Positions 37,236 to 46,921 of a stretch of 64,000 nucleotides of DNA are shown piece by piece. How positions within the stretch are numbered: the first letter of the stretch is position 1; every line of letters starts with the position of its first letter. The translations under genes and the position numbers were made by a program. Below the pieces are notes generated by a model. That model saw only the letters and a program-made list of their open reading frames with translations, searched no databases and was not told the origin of the DNA. The stretch is taken from NCBI RefSeq assembly GCF_900111765.1, contig NZ_FOIB01000005.1, forward strand, positions 496,001-560,000, read 5' to 3'. The DNA comes from Myxococcus fulvus (GTDB taxonomy: Bacteria; Myxococcota; Myxococcia; Myxococcales; Myxococcaceae).

Positions 37236-38519
37236 TCAGCCGCGAACGCGCAGCACGGAGCGGCCGCCGTAGCGGGCCTGCTTGCCCAGCTCCTGCTCGA
37301 TACGGATGAGCTGGTTGTACTTGGCGGTGCGGTCCGCGCGCGACAGCGAGCCGGTCTTGATCTGCCCGCAGTTGGTGGCGACGGCCAGGTCCGCGATGGT
37401 CGCGTCCTCCGTCTCTCCGGAGCGGTGCGACATGACGGCCGTGTAGCCCGCCTTGTGCGCCATCTCCACCGCGGCCATGACCTCCGACAGTGTGCCAATC
37501 TGGTTGACCTTCACCAGGATGGAGTTGGCGATGCCGTTCTTGATGCCGTCCGACAGGCGCTTGACGTTGGTGACGAACAAGTCATCGCCGACAATCTGCA
37601 CCTTCGAGCCGATGCGGTCCGTGAGCAGCTTCCAGCCGGCCATGTCGTCCTCGGCCAGGCCGTCCTCGATGGAGACGATGGGGTACTTCGCCACCAGGCT
37701 CTCCAGGTACTTCACGTGCTCTTCCACGGAGCGCTTCTTGCCCTCGCCCTCGTAGTCGTAGACGCCGTTCTTGTAGAACTCGCTGGCGGCGCAGTCGAGC
37801 GCCAGGGCGATGTCCTCGTTCGGCTTGTAGCCGGCCTTCTCGATGGACTTCATGATGAAGTCCAGCGCGGCCTCGGCGGACGTCAGGTTGGGGGCGAAGC
37901 CGCCCTCGTCACCGACGTTGGTGCCGTGGCCCGCTTCCGACAGGCCCTTCTTCAGCGTGTGGAAGACCTCGGCGCCCATGCGCACCGCCTCGGCGAGTGA
38001 CTTCGCGCCGACGGGCATGATCATGAACTCCTGGAAGTCGATGGCGTTGTCCGCGTGCGCGCCGCCGTTGATGATGTTCATCATCGGCACGGGCAAGAGG
38101 CTCGCGGAGACGCCGCCCACGTAGCGGTAGAGCGGCAGCCCGCGCGCGGCGGCGGCGGCCTTGGCCACGGCCAGCGACACGCCGAGGATGGCGTTCGCCC
38201 CCAGCTTGCCCTTGTTGGGCGTGCCGTCGAGCGCAATCATCGTCTCGTCGATTTCGAGCTGCGACTCCGCGTTGAGCCCACGGACCGCCTTGAACAGCTC
38301 GTTGTTCACCGCCGCGACGGCCTTCTGCACGCCCTTGCCGAGGTAGCGGCTCTTGTCGCCATCCCGCAGCTCCACGGCTTCGTGCGTACCGACGGAGGCG
38401 CCGGAGGGAACGGCGGCGCGACCGCGGATGCCGTTCTCCAGGATGACGTCGACTTCGACAGTGGGATTGCCGCGACTGTCGATTATCTCACGGCCTACGA
38501 CACCGACGATTGTAGTCAT
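37236..38519 (-). CDS. eno: Enolase (phosphopyruvate hydratase)
   Basis: A 427-residue enolase converting 2-phosphoglycerate to phosphoenolpyruvate. The N-terminal DSRGNPTVEVDV, the metal-site and active-site segments (VGDDLFVTN, LVKVNQIGTL) and the signature SHRSGETEDATIADLAV with IKTGSLSRADR are intact. Full length. It lies 60 bp behind jetC on the same strand and may have its own promoter in that gap. Essential glycolytic gene; the position next to the condensin-like genes seems incidental. Confidence 0.98.
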   Translation of the reverse strand: MTTIVGVVGREIIDSRGNPTVEVDVILENGIRGRAAVPSGASVGTHEAVELRDGDKSRYLGKGVQKAVAAVNNELFKAVRGLNAESQLEIDETMIALDGTPNKGKLGANAILGVSLAVAKAAAAARGLPLYRYVGGVSASLLPVPMMNIINGGAHADNAIDFQEFMIMPVGAKSLAEAVRMGAEVFHTLKKGLSEAGHGTNVGDEGGFAPNLTSAEAALDFIMKSIEKAGYKPNEDIALALDCAASEFYKNGVYDYEGEGKKRSVEEHVKYLESLVAKYPIVSIEDGLAEDDMAGWKLLTDRIGSKVQIVGDDLFVTNVKRLSDGIKNGIANSILVKVNQIGTLSEVMAAVEMAHKAGYTAVMSHRSGETEDATIADLAVATNCGQIKTGSLSRADRTAKYNQLIRIEQELGKQARYGGRSVLRVRG

Positions 38520-38579
38520 CGCGCCTTCGTAGCGAAGGGTCCCCAGTGCGTCAAGGAGACAGGGCCCCGAGCGTCCGCC

Positions 38580-41500
38580 TCAGGCGCTCCGGGCCTCGCG
38601 CTCCGCGTGGTACTGCTCGATGGAGAGGTTGCGCACGCGGGAGCGACGCCCCTCCTCGTTGTGCACGTAGCCCACGCTGGCCACGTACGGCTCGATGACG
38701 CGAATCTTCTGCAGCGGCGTCACGATGAGCAGCTGCAGGTCCAGCCGGCGGAACAGCTCCAGGCCATACGCCGCGGACTCGTCCGAGCCCCGGCCGAACG
38801 CCTCGTCGATGACGACGAAGCGGAACGAGCGCGAGCGCGTCTCGCCCCACTGCAGGCCGAACTGGTAGGCGAGGCTCGCGGCCAGCACCGTGTACGCGAG
38901 CTTCTCCTTCTGTCCGCCCGACTTGCCGCCCGAGTCCGCGTAGTGCTCGTGCTCCTGGTCGTCCGCGCGCCAGCGCTCGGAGGCGGAGAAGCTGAACCAG
39001 TTGCGCACGTCCGTCACGCGCCCGGTCCACTTCGCGTCCGCGTCCGCGGAGCCCTCGCGGCCCCGGAAGCGCTCGATGATGCGCTTGACGTCCAGGAACT
39101 TCTGCTCGGAGTAGGCGTCCTCCTCCGCGCCGCCGAGCGTGCCCTCGATGCAGGCGCGCAGGTCCTGCTGGAACTCGCGGATGTCCGCGTCCTGGGTGGG
39201 TGACAGCTCCAGGACGATGTAGCGGTCCGGGTTGTAGTCGATGGCCCTCAGCGAGCGGTTGATGGTGTCCACCCGCTCGCGGATGCCGTGCCGCTCCCGG
39301 TGCAGCTGCGCCTGGAAGTTGGCCACCTCGCGGATGGTGTTCTCGTTGAGCAGGCGCTTGAAGCGCTCCTCGAAGCGAGGCAGGTCGTCCGCGCGCAGCG
39401 AACGCAGGAGCACCACGTACTCCCCGGCCGCCTCCAGGCTCGCGCCCAGCTCCTGCGTCTCCACCGGGAACTCCGCGCGGTAGGCCTGCATCGCGGACAA
39501 CAGCGCGTCACGCACCCGCTCCAGCTTGCGCGCCTCGCCGTCGATGCGCGACTGGAGCCGCTCGCGCACCTGACGCTCGCGCTCGTCGCACGCCTCCGCT
39601 TCGAGCAGGAGCTCCCCCTGCCCTTCCGCGCACAGCCCGGCCACGCGCGGGAAGCAGGCCCGGATGGACTCGGGGGTCTCGCTCGCCGTGCGCTGGCACG
39701 TCGCCAGCGTCCGCCGCGCCGCCTCCTCCTTCTCCTCCTGTCGTCCCTGGCGCTTCTCCACCGCCTTCAGCGCGGTGTCCGTCGCCGCCAGCTCCTTCTC
39801 GATGGCGGCGAGCTGACGCTCGAAGCCCCGCAGCACGTCGGACTCACCCTCCAGCTCGCCCAGCCGCGCCTCCCGGCGCTGGATGTCGCTGGCCACCGAG
39901 CGCCAGTCCAGCTCCCGGAAGTTGTCGAACACCGAGAGCTGGCCCAGTTGCTCGGCCTGCTGACGCAGCCGCGCGTGGCGCTGCTCGTGGGCCTCCCACT
40001 TCGCCGAGGCCGCCTGGAGGCGCGTCTCCAGGGCCTTGCCCTCCGACTCCAGCGACTGGCGCTTGGAGTCGTTCGTCCAGCCGAGCACCCACTGCGAGCG
40101 GTCATCGATGCGCCGCCGGTCGTCCTTCAGGTGACGCTCGCCGCCCGTCTTCACCTGCCCCGAGCGGGTCAGGGCCTGACGCGCGCGCTGGAACTGCTCC
40201 GGCGTGTCGCAGCACGTGTAGTCGAACTGCCGCGCGAGCTGCGCCGAGAGCCACCCGCCCATGTGCGAGCCGGGCTTGATGAGCAGCTTGCCCGGGAGTG
40301 AATCGGGGCGAGGCTCCTGGGGCCTCGCGAGCCCGTCCTCGCGGACGCGGTAGTAGACCAGCCGCTCGTTCAGGTGGGTGCGCTCCACCCACTGGCTCAC
40401 GCGGGGATAGTCCGCGTCCGCCACCAGCAGCGAGGTGCCCAGCGAATACAGCACGCGCTCGATGGCGCCCGTCCAGTCACGCGCCTCGTCACGCACGCGC
40501 AGCAGCTCGCCGGCGAACGGGAGCGCCTCCTCGGGCAGCCCCAGGTCCGCGCACAGCCTGGCGCGCAGGTGGAGGAAGCGCGCGGGGATGTTCGAGCGCT
40601 GACGGCGCAGCGACTCCAACTCCACGGCCACGGCCTCGTGCGACTTCTTCAAGTCGCGCAGCTCCATGCCCAGCTCGGTGCGCGACTCCTGCACCTCGGC
40701 CAGCTCGCCCGCTGTCGCCTCGCGCTGGAGCTGGATGGCGCGCGTGTTGGACAGGAAGAGGTCCAGGTCCGTGGCCGCGGGCAGCCCCACCGACTGGGCC
40801 ATCCGCGCGTAGCGGTCCGACTTCAGCGCGCGCTCGTCCCGCTCGCGCCGCCGCTGCGTCAGCTCCGCCTTCTCCGTCTCCAGCCGGTCTCCCCCGTTGG
40901 CGGAGATGGCCTGCCGGAGCCCGTCGCGCTCCGCGCCCTGCCGCTCGCGCTGCTCGCGAAGCTGCTCCGCCTCCGCGCGCAGCTTCTCGCGCTCGTCGCG
41001 CACGCTGGCCAGCCGCTCCTCGAACAGCCGCGCCTTCTGCTCGGAGAACCAGGGACGGAGCGCTTCCCGACACAGCCGGAGCGCTTCGAGCTCCCGCGCC
41101 AGGACGGCGTGGCGCTCGTGGTCCGCCACCAGCGGCTCCAGCCGGCTCACCCGCCGCTTCGCCTGGAGCACCGCCTCGTGCGCGCGGTGCAAGTCGTCGA
41201 AGTGGCCGATGAGCGCCGCCAGTCGCGTCTCCACGTCGAAGGGCGGCAGCATGTGGTGGCGCACGAAGTCCGTCAGGTTGCCCACCGACTTCATCGACAC
41301 CGTCTGGAGGAACAGGTCCAGCGCCTGCTCGTTCTCCAGGCCGAAGCGCCGCCGGAACGCGGCCTGATACGGCGGGAAGGTCTCGTGCACCTCGCGCGCG
41401 AGCGTCTTGAGCCGCTTCTTCAGCGCGTTCAGGTCCGAGCCGATGCGCGAGAAGTGCTCGGCGATGGAGAGCTTCCCATCCGCCACGACATAGAGCCGCA

Positions 41501-41963
41501 CCGGCTGCCCCTCCGGCTCCCGCATCCACATCACCTGCACGAGCGTGACGTCCTGCCCGTAGCCCTCGTTGTGGAAGTGCGCGAGCAGCACCGAGTACGT
41601 CGGCGCGTCACGCAGGTAGACGGGCCGCGCGACCTGTCCCGCGTCGCCGCGCTCGGACTTGTACTGGCCGCGCACGTACGAGCGCAGGTTGCGCTCCTTC
41701 GCCTCCGCGCCCGCCGCCTTGTTGTAGGCGAGCTTCTGCGGCGGGACGAAGAGCGTCACCAGCCCGTCCACCAGCGTCGACTTGCCCGAGCCGATGTCGC
41801 CCGTGAGGAGCCCGCTCTCGCCACGCAGGTCCAGGTGCCAGACGTGCTGGTGGAAGGTGCCCCAGTTGTAGACCTCGAACCGGTGGAGCCGGAACCCCGC
41901 GCGCTCGTTGGGCGCGCCGATGTCCAGCAGGTCCGCCTGGGTGAGGGTTCGCACCGTGCTCAT
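38580..41963 (-). CDS. jetC: JetC/MksB-like SMC-type ATPase (Wadjet/MksBEF)
   Basis: A 1127-residue condensin-like ATPase. Walker A GDIGSGKSTLVDG (Lys61) is near the N-terminus. A very long Arg/Glu/Ala-rich coiled coil follows from about residue 230 to 950, interrupted by a hinge-like globular part with LPGKLLIKPGSHMGG. The ABC signature SGGQKEKLAY lies near residue 1015 and Walker B FVVIDEAFGRG near 1050. The layout is MukB/MksB-like. Start ATG 41963 overlaps the jetB stop (ATGA), showing the operon jetA-jetB-jetC. In Wadjet, JetABC extrudes loops on small circular DNA for cleavage by JetD; no JetD follows, because enolase is next. Confidence 0.9.
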   Translation of the reverse strand: MSTVRTLTQADLLDIGAPNERAGFRLHRFEVYNWGTFHQHVWHLDLRGESGLLTGDIGSGKSTLVDGLVTLFVPPQKLAYNKAAGAEAKERNLRSYVRGQYKSERGDAGQVARPVYLRDAPTYSVLLAHFHNEGYGQDVTLVQVMWMREPEGQPVRLYVVADGKLSIAEHFSRIGSDLNALKKRLKTLAREVHETFPPYQAAFRRRFGLENEQALDLFLQTVSMKSVGNLTDFVRHHMLPPFDVETRLAALIGHFDDLHRAHEAVLQAKRRVSRLEPLVADHERHAVLARELEALRLCREALRPWFSEQKARLFEERLASVRDEREKLRAEAEQLREQRERQGAERDGLRQAISANGGDRLETEKAELTQRRRERDERALKSDRYARMAQSVGLPAATDLDLFLSNTRAIQLQREATAGELAEVQESRTELGMELRDLKKSHEAVAVELESLRRQRSNIPARFLHLRARLCADLGLPEEALPFAGELLRVRDEARDWTGAIERVLYSLGTSLLVADADYPRVSQWVERTHLNERLVYYRVREDGLARPQEPRPDSLPGKLLIKPGSHMGGWLSAQLARQFDYTCCDTPEQFQRARQALTRSGQVKTGGERHLKDDRRRIDDRSQWVLGWTNDSKRQSLESEGKALETRLQAASAKWEAHEQRHARLRQQAEQLGQLSVFDNFRELDWRSVASDIQRREARLGELEGESDVLRGFERQLAAIEKELAATDTALKAVEKRQGRQEEKEEAARRTLATCQRTASETPESIRACFPRVAGLCAEGQGELLLEAEACDERERQVRERLQSRIDGEARKLERVRDALLSAMQAYRAEFPVETQELGASLEAAGEYVVLLRSLRADDLPRFEERFKRLLNENTIREVANFQAQLHRERHGIRERVDTINRSLRAIDYNPDRYIVLELSPTQDADIREFQQDLRACIEGTLGGAEEDAYSEQKFLDVKRIIERFRGREGSADADAKWTGRVTDVRNWFSFSASERWRADDQEHEHYADSGGKSGGQKEKLAYTVLAASLAYQFGLQWGETRSRSFRFVVIDEAFGRGSDESAAYGLELFRRLDLQLLIVTPLQKIRVIEPYVASVGYVHNEEGRRSRVRNLSIEQYHAEREARSA

Positions 41964-42574
41964 TCCGTGCCTCCTTGTTCCTCGACGAGCCGGACGCGGT
42001 ACGCCTCCAGCCGCCGTTCGAAGTCCTCCAACCACTGCGCGTCGATGAACGCCTTGAGGATGCGGCGCACCTCGAAGGTGTCCTCCTCCTCGCCCAGCCG
42101 GCGCACGAAGCCCATGCCCACCGCGCGCTCCAGGTCCTGATTCACGCGCTCCGCCCAGCGCACCTCGTTGGTGCCCTCCGGGAGGAACAGCCGCACCAGC
42201 TCGTGCACCTCGTGACGCCGCAGCACCAGCCGCGTGCCTCCCGCCGCCGCGTCCACGTCCGCCAGCTTCTTGCGCAACAGCGCGAGCAACAGGCTCAGGC
42301 CGTAGCCCAGCTGCCTTCGCGCCACGAGCCGGGGCAGCTCGACACCGCCCTCCGACTCCGAGCGCTGGCGCAGGAACGCGTAGCCCTCCGGCTCGTCGAG
42401 CACCAGCTTCAAGCCCAGCACGGCCAGCTGCTCGCGCACCTTCGGCTGGAGCTGGAGCAGGGCCTGCCACACCCCCGCCTGCTCGTCGCGGTACACCGCG
42501 CCCTTCAGGAGCGAGACGAGCACGAGGGACAGGGTGTCGGCGGCATCGGCGGTACGAATCGCGTGGGTCATCAT
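41960..42574 (-). CDS. jetB: JetB/MksE-like KITE subunit (DUF4194)
   Basis: A 204-residue protein with the winged-helix KITE-type profile of DUF4194: LVSLLKGAVYRDEQAGVW at the start, YAFLRQRSESE, a RRQLGYGLSLLLALLRKKL helix and a C-terminal EVRRILKAFIDAQWLEDFERRLEAY. It joins the kleisin JetA to the SMC-like JetC. Both ends overlap neighbours by 4 bp (ATGA at 42571-42574 and 41960-41963), implying tight translational coupling. Confidence 0.88.
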   Translation of the reverse strand: MMTHAIRTADAADTLSLVLVSLLKGAVYRDEQAGVWQALLQLQPKVREQLAVLGLKLVLDEPEGYAFLRQRSESEGGVELPRLVARRQLGYGLSLLLALLRKKLADVDAAAGGTRLVLRRHEVHELVRLFLPEGTNEVRWAERVNQDLERAVGMGFVRRLGEEEDTFEVRRILKAFIDAQWLEDFERRLEAYRVRLVEEQGGTE

Positions 42575-44007
42575 CGGACGAAGAGCACCAGGGGAAGGGA
42601 GGCGCGGCGGGTGGCGCCGCTCGCATCGGTCCAGAAGAGGTCCTGCGTGCGCGCGTCGTCGACCGAGGCCTTCCGGTCCTCCGACGCGAGGCTCAGGTAC
42701 GTGACGAGCTCGGCCAGGCCGTGCTGGAGCGGATGCTCACGCACCAGCTCCGCGAGGGAGACCTGCTCGCGCGCCTGCAGCGCCTCACGCACGTTGAGCC
42801 GCAACCGCGCCTTGTCGATGAACGCGAGGTTGAACAGCGCCTCCGACGGGACGTCGTCGGTCGCCTCCTTCACCTCCTCGTCCACCATCCGCGCGCGGGC
42901 GGCAGGCCCATACAGGGGCCGCTCCAGGGGGAGCTCGAGCGTGGGCGCCAGCTCCTCCAACGACATGAAGCCCTCGCCCGGAGGCCGCGAGCGCACCGCC
43001 AGCGCGTTGCGTTCGATGCCGCGCAGCACCTGGAGGATGCGGCGGTTCTCCAACCACACCCGGTCATCCAGGAAGCGGCGGAGCTGTCCGGACAGTCGCG
43101 CCACGGTGCGCTGGGTGTGCTCGCCGGCCTCCAGCCAGTCGAAGTGGATGCGCGGCAGGCGCGCGTCCGGCTGGAGGGACTGAATCGCCGGATGCGACAG
43201 CACGCGCTCCAGATTCCGGGTGAGCGCCTCCTTGCGCTCGGGCGACATGAGGAAGTCCCAGAACGCGCGGAAGCTGCGTCCCTGGTCCGAGCCGTTGATG
43301 GCGTCGCGCTCCCCCAGCACCGTCTCCAACAGCTCGCCGCGGGTCCCCTCCCACGTCGCGATGCGCTCGCGCACCCGACGGTCCAGCGCGTGGAAGCCGT
43401 CCTCCAGCGCGCGGAAGTCGGACATCAGGCCGCGCGCCGTGTCGGACATCTGCTGGAAGCGGTCCTTGAGCGCGGACTCGTCCATCAACTCCAGGTGGCC
43501 CTCGCGCACGCGGGATATCTCCTCCTCGAGCTCCGCCTTGCGCCGCTCCAGCTCCGCGAGCCGCGCCTTGGGGTCCACCTCGGTGCCCTCGGTCATCTCC
43601 TGGAGCAGGTGGAAAACGGTGAGCAGTCGCGACTCGGTCCCCACGAAGGGCTGCTCGGTGAGCTGGACGAGCCAGCGGATGGCGCGCTCCGCCGCGGGCG
43701 TCAAATCGAAGTGCGGCTCGTCCATCTGCGGCGGATAGAACTTGCGCAGCCAGCCGGTGCCGTCGGCCGCCCACTCATCGAGATAGGCGCTCGCGCCGCG
43801 CGGGAACGCGGCCGCGCCCCGCGATTCGCGCAGGGCGTGCAGGTGGTCCTCCAGCCGCAGCACCAGCTCCCGCTGGGCGATGGCGCGTGCGTTGGATGCG
43901 ACGAACACCCGGTGCAGGAAGCCGACGATGAGCGGCGCGTGGTCCGCGACGAGCAACCGCCAGCCGGGGTGTTTCAGACGCAAGGTCTCGAGCGTCGTGA
44001 AGTCCAT
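42571..44007 (-). CDS. jetA: JetA/MksF-like kleisin subunit (DUF3375)
   Basis: A 478-residue protein with the DUF3375 beginning (TLETLRLKHPGWRLLVADHAPLIVGFLHRVF), the segment RWLVQLTEQPFVGTESRLLTVFHLLQEM, a central coiled coil (ARLAELERRKAELEEEISRVREG) and the conserved AFWDFLMSPERKEAL. It corresponds to MksF, the kleisin of MksBEF complexes. First gene of the operon; its promoter should lie in 44008-44204. Confidence 0.9.
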   Translation of the reverse strand: MDFTTLETLRLKHPGWRLLVADHAPLIVGFLHRVFVASNARAIAQRELVLRLEDHLHALRESRGAAAFPRGASAYLDEWAADGTGWLRKFYPPQMDEPHFDLTPAAERAIRWLVQLTEQPFVGTESRLLTVFHLLQEMTEGTEVDPKARLAELERRKAELEEEISRVREGHLELMDESALKDRFQQMSDTARGLMSDFRALEDGFHALDRRVRERIATWEGTRGELLETVLGERDAINGSDQGRSFRAFWDFLMSPERKEALTRNLERVLSHPAIQSLQPDARLPRIHFDWLEAGEHTQRTVARLSGQLRRFLDDRVWLENRRILQVLRGIERNALAVRSRPPGEGFMSLEELAPTLELPLERPLYGPAARARMVDEEVKEATDDVPSEALFNLAFIDKARLRLNVREALQAREQVSLAELVREHPLQHGLAELVTYLSLASEDRKASVDDARTQDLFWTDASGATRRASLPLVLFVR

Positions 44008-44204
44008 GACGCATCATCCATACACCCCACCTCTGACATGCCCGGGTGACGTCACGGGATGGCTGGATTGAGGGCACACGGCTGCCCTGCCTGGTTGGCT
44101 GCTCACTCGGGCGCCGACATGCGCGCACGGGCCGCAGTCGGCGCGATGACAGACGCCACGGATTCGCCGGACGCCCCGCGCGCCAGGCTGTCAGGATGGC
44201 GGCC

Positions 44205-44501
44205 ATGAACAAGCTCGCGACGACAGGATGGCTGCTGGGCGCGCTGCTGTGGAGCGCATGCGGTTCGGACGACGTGAAGCGGGAGCCGTGTGTCGAGCGC
44301 ACCGTCTTCGCGCGCTCGCCGACGGGCGACTGCACGTCCTATGCGTCCAGCTGCGACATCCCGACGGGCTACCGCGAGTGCTGCGGCGGCTTCCTGGGGG
44401 GCTGCGTGGCCTCCGGCGAGGATGCGCGCTGCGTCGACGACCCCACCGACTCCTGCACTCCCGGCGCGGGTGGCGCGGACTGTCCGGGCGTCTGCGAATA
44501 A
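44205..44501 (+). CDS. Small Cys-rich exported protein, probable lipoprotein
   Basis: A 98-residue protein; ATG 44205 (MNKLATTGW) is preferred over ATG 44196 because it opens the signal sequence directly. LLGALLWSACGSDD looks like a lipoprotein signal, although the -3 residue (Trp) is unusual. The mature part holds many Cys (VKREPC, GDCTSYASSCD, YRECCGGFLGGC, DARC, DSC, ADCPGVC), likely forming disulfides. This is a common style of small myxobacterial envelope protein. Function unknown. Confidence 0.6.
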   Translation: MNKLATTGWLLGALLWSACGSDDVKREPCVERTVFARSPTGDCTSYASSCDIPTGYRECCGGFLGGCVASGEDARCVDDPTDSCTPGAGGADCPGVCE

Positions 44502-44587
44502 CCCCGGCCCGCGCCAGGGCAGACTCCAGATTTCCACGCGTTTCCAGCATTGGTTGTGTCGGCGCGATTGGGCATAGTGGCCGACCC

Positions 44588-45481
44588 ATGTCGGCCCTCG
44601 CTCCCTCCGCGCGTCCTCGCCGTCCGTGGCTTCGCTTCCTGCTGCGTCAGAGCATCATCGGGCTGACCCGCCTGTCCGGAGCGCTCGCCGGCGCCGCCGA
44701 GCGGCTGCGCTGGGTGCGCCTTCGCCACACGTGGCTCAAGCCCCGGCCGGGCGACATCTACATCGCCACCAGCCCCAAGGCGGGGACGACGTGGATGCAG
44801 ATGATCGTCCACCAGCTCGTCACGCAGGGGCGCGCTGATTTCGAGCACATCAACCAGGTCTCGCCCTTCCTGGAGCAGCTCGTGCGCGACGCGAAGGCGG
44901 AGGCGCTGCTGGACGGGCTGCCGTCGCCGCGCATCATCAAGACGCACCTGCCCTACGCGCAGCTCAAGCCGCCCCGGGACAGCCGCATCCTGTACGTCAC
45001 GCGCAACGCGGCCGACTCGCTCAAGTCGCTCTACCACCACCACTACCTGGTGGAGGACACGCCGCTCGACTTCAGCCGCTTCTTCCGCGTGGTGATGGAC
45101 CTGGACGACCCGTGGCTCACGCATCTGGAGTCCTGGTGGCCGCACCGCGAGGACCCCAACGTGCTCCACGTGCGCTACGAGGACCTGGTCCAGGACCTGG
45201 AGGGGGGCGTGCGGCGCGTGGCCGCCTTCTGCGGGCTGCCCATCGACGAGTCCCGGATGGGCGACATCCTGGAGCACTGCGGCATCGCCTACATGAAGCA
45301 GCACACCCAGCGCTTCGACAACCTGGGCCCCCGGGCCGCGGCGCTGGCGCGGGGCACCTTCATCCACCAGGGCGGCGTGGGTCAGGGACGCGCGATGCTC
45401 GACGAGGCGCAGCGCGCCGAGCTGGACGCGCGGGTGGATTCGGCCCGTCAGCGCCTGGGCATGCGGGGCACCGGGCCCTGA
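44588..45481 (+). CDS. Sulfotransferase (PAPS-dependent)
   Basis: A 297-residue sulfotransferase of the cytosolic SULT type. The 5'-phosphosulfate loop SPKAGTTWMQMIVHQL and the 3'-phosphate-binding segment YVTRNAADSLKSLYHHH are clear, with the catalytic-region KTHLPY and the dimer or C-terminal region GTFIHQGGVGQGR. It transfers sulfate from PAPS to a hydroxyl or amine; the acceptor is unknown. ATG 44588 gives a normal length with a basic/hydrophobic N-terminal lead. Confidence 0.9.
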   Translation: MSALAPSARPRRPWLRFLLRQSIIGLTRLSGALAGAAERLRWVRLRHTWLKPRPGDIYIATSPKAGTTWMQMIVHQLVTQGRADFEHINQVSPFLEQLVRDAKAEALLDGLPSPRIIKTHLPYAQLKPPRDSRILYVTRNAADSLKSLYHHHYLVEDTPLDFSRFFRVVMDLDDPWLTHLESWWPHREDPNVLHVRYEDLVQDLEGGVRRVAAFCGLPIDESRMGDILEHCGIAYMKQHTQRFDNLGPRAAALARGTFIHQGGVGQGRAMLDEAQRAELDARVDSARQRLGMRGTGP

Positions 45482-45494
45482 CGCGGGCGGTCGC

Positions 45495-45635
45495 CTACAC
45501 GTCCGGCTTGGAGGGCTTCTTGTCCTTCTGCTTGTCGTTCTTCCAGCCCCACGACGAGCTCCACATCCCCGGCCCCGTGAAGAGCACCGTGACGAGCGTC
45601 ATCACCGCCGCGCCGATGAGGATTTCCCAGACCAT
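45495..45635 (-). CDS. Small single-pass membrane protein
   Basis: A 46-residue peptide. ATG 45635 has GGAGG with 7-nt spacing. One hydrophobic helix (VWEILIGAAVMTLVTVLFTG) is followed by WSSSWGW and a Lys/Asp/Pro-rich cytosolic-type tail (KNDKQKDKKPSKPD). The good ribosome-binding site and clean composition argue it is real. It converges on the sulfotransferase gene and is divergent from the EEP lipoprotein gene. Function unknown. Confidence 0.6.
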   Translation of the reverse strand: MVWEILIGAAVMTLVTVLFTGPGMWSSSWGWKNDKQKDKKPSKPDV

Positions 45636-45894
45636 GTCCTCGCCTCCTTCCACTTCCACAACCTGACGTCTCGCGCCCCGGTCGGCACGACGGAGGTCGG
45701 GTTCCACCCCTCGCCGCTTCGTGACTCGAGTCGCCCCGTGAGCCCGCCGCCATGGAGACCGGGCAGGCACGCTCTTTCCTGGAACACCTCGCGTGACGCG
45801 GCAAACTAGCAGCTCGCGTCACGAGTGCAATCGTGGACCCCCACGGGCACGGACAGCGTCCGCGCGGGCGCCTGGTGGTAGTGTGCACGGCCGC

Positions 45895-46908
45895 ATGCCT
45901 GACCTGTCCACTCGCGGTGCACGGCCCCTGGCGTTCGTCGGGGCGTTGGGTCGTTCCTTCCTCCGCGCGCGGCTGGTGGGCGGACTGTTCCTGGGACTGC
46001 TCGGTTGTGACGGGCGCCCGCCGCCGGACCTCCCGGGCGCCGAGTGTCCCTCGGGACCGTGCGGCAACGGCGACGGGGAGGCCATCCGACCCGAGGGCAG
46101 CGTGCGCATCGCGGCGTACAACGTCCATCGCCTGTTCGACACCGTCTGCGACTCGGGTCGGTGCGGGGGTTCGGAGTACGAGGAGCTGCCCACGCGCGAC
46201 GAGTTCGACGCGCAGGTGGCCCGGCTCTCCGGCGCAATCGGCCTGCTGGACGCGGACGTGGTGCTGCTGGCGGAGGTGGAGACGCAGGCGGGGCTGGACG
46301 CGCTCCAGGCGCGGCTGCCCGAGTTCCCGCACGCGGTGCTGGGTGAGATTCACGAGGATGCGAGCGTGGACGTGGGCGTGCTCTCCGCGTTCCCCATCAC
46401 CTCGGTCGTCACGCACCGGCACCGCGCGCTGACGCGGCCGGACGGTTCGTCCACGCGCTTCGCTCGCGAGTTCCTGGAGGTGCACCTGGACGTGAACGGC
46501 AAGGAGGTCATCGTCTTCGCGGCGCACTTCAAGGCGAAGTCGAACGACGACCCGGGCCGCCGTTACGCGGAGGCGAGCGCCGCCCGGGACATCGTCATGC
46601 AGGCGGCGGCGCGCGCACCCCGCGCGCTGGTGGTGATGGGCGGGGACCTCAACGACACGCCGGGCTCGGCGCCCATCGACGCGCTGGAGAAGGACGGGAT
46701 GCTCAAGCGCGTGGCGAAGGACCGGCCGGACGACCAGACGTGGACGTACAACTACTCCGGTCGCAAGCAGGCCATCGACCACCTGTTCGTGGCCAACAAC
46801 GCGGCCGGCACGTACGTGCCGGGCTCGTTCCGCGCGGTCCGGGAGGGCAGCGGCTACGGCGGTTCGGACCACGCCGCCGTGAAGGCCGACTTCATGCCCG
46901 GGCCCTGA
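45895..46908 (+). CDS. Endonuclease/exonuclease/phosphatase-family lipoprotein
   Basis: A 337-residue protein with a lipoprotein signal (FLGLLGCDG, canonical LLGC lipobox). The EEP fold motifs are in order: AAYNVHRLFD, VVLLAEVE, IVFAAHFKAK, GGDLNDTPGS, and the terminal SDHAAVKADF with the catalytic Asp-His. Members hydrolyse phosphodiesters (nucleases, sphingomyelinases, inositol phosphatases). Surface anchoring suggests scavenging of extracellular DNA or lipid, which is an inference. Confidence 0.88.
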   Translation: MPDLSTRGARPLAFVGALGRSFLRARLVGGLFLGLLGCDGRPPPDLPGAECPSGPCGNGDGEAIRPEGSVRIAAYNVHRLFDTVCDSGRCGGSEYEELPTRDEFDAQVARLSGAIGLLDADVVLLAEVETQAGLDALQARLPEFPHAVLGEIHEDASVDVGVLSAFPITSVVTHRHRALTRPDGSSTRFAREFLEVHLDVNGKEVIVFAAHFKAKSNDDPGRRYAEASAARDIVMQAAARAPRALVVMGGDLNDTPGSAPIDALEKDGMLKRVAKDRPDDQTWTYNYSGRKQAIDHLFVANNAAGTYVPGSFRAVREGSGYGGSDHAAVKADFMPGP

Positions 46909-46921
46909 GGCTCGGCGCAGC

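Noticed and set aside
38520..38579. A JetD remnant between jetC and eno
   Set aside because: Only 60 bp separate the two genes and no coding potential is visible.
41964..42626. In-frame N-terminal extension of jetC by 221 codons
   Set aside because: It overlaps jetB completely, has shadow composition, and ATG 41963 gives the canonical ATGA overlap and a normal MksB N-terminus.
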